DNA of 39,024 nt from IMG/VR virus record IMGVR_UViG_3300039106_000829, positions 1 to 39,024 of that record; one strand, written 5' to 3'. Every line of letters begins with the position of its first letter. The first letter of the stretch is position 1. The notes beneath the pieces are model-generated. The model saw nothing but the letters and a program-made list of their open reading frames with translations, ran no database searches and was not told the DNA's origin. The position numbers and the translations under genes are program-made. This document shows positions 39,017 to 39,024 of the stretch, piece after piece. The stretch is from a virus.

Positions 39017-39024
39017 ATTATATC
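39017..39024 (-). promoter_or_regulatory. partial extended -10 motif at the window edge
   Basis: GATATAAT is visible up to the last base, consistent with TGATATAAT if the next base fits. It lies 11 nt before the glycosyltransferase ATG. It cannot be completed from this window. Confidence 0.35.

Overview
The window looks like part of the genome of a long-tailed, siphovirus-type double-stranded DNA phage. It is AT-rich, and every gene I can support lies on the minus strand, so it is transcribed from high to low coordinates. Genes are tightly packed with many 1-23 nt overlaps, and no gap exceeds about 160 bp. No tRNA, integrase, lysis gene or terminase is visible. The host is not stated in the sequence. 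A class II (B12-dependent) ribonucleotide reductase, actinobacterial-style Ig-like and PASTA domains in the tail fibre, and apparently leaderless genes behind extended -10 boxes are compatible with an actinobacterial, perhaps freshwater, host. That is inference only.

Layout in transcription order. (1) 39005-31407 is an accessory module. It holds a GlcNAc-transferase-like enzyme (PF11397/Skp1-Gnt1 type), two paralogous proteins of unknown function, six 2-oxoglutarate/Fe(II) dioxygenases of the prolyl-4-hydroxylase-like type, and a Cys-rich unknown. (2) 31247-29214 is a monomeric class II ribonucleotide reductase with its own promoter. (3) 29161-21295 is the head module: a small unknown protein, portal, prohead protease fused to scaffold with an internal scaffold start, HK97-fold major capsid protein, a small paralog of the capsid N-terminal arm, a SAP-like protein, and head-tail connector and completion proteins. 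(4) 21218-1948 is the tail module: tail tube, two tail assembly chaperones, a 2776-aa tape measure with embedded enzyme-like domains, distal tail protein, a 1451-aa hub, a small tail-tip protein, and a 1226-aa fibre with Fn3, Ig-like, Pro-Thr repeat and PASTA segments. (5) 1925-1 holds two more dioxygenase-fold genes and a truncated GDP-mannose 3,5-epimerase.

The most interesting possibility is a phage-encoded pathway for prolyl hydroxylation followed by glycosylation. Several P4H-like enzymes, a GlcNAc transferase of the family that modifies hydroxyproline in Skp1, and a nucleotide-sugar epimerase share a genome with a fibre containing three long Pro-Thr repeat tracts. One P4H-like gene starts immediately downstream of that fibre. 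The fibre would be the natural substrate.

Other notable points are: a TGNTANNNT extended -10 motif directly upstream of about a dozen genes, several probably leaderless; duplication of the tail chaperone in place of the usual programmed frameshift; a stand-alone transcription unit for the tail tube gene closed by a UUCG-loop terminator; a lambda Nu3-like internal start for the scaffold; and metalloprotease-like and kinase-like segments inside the tape measure.
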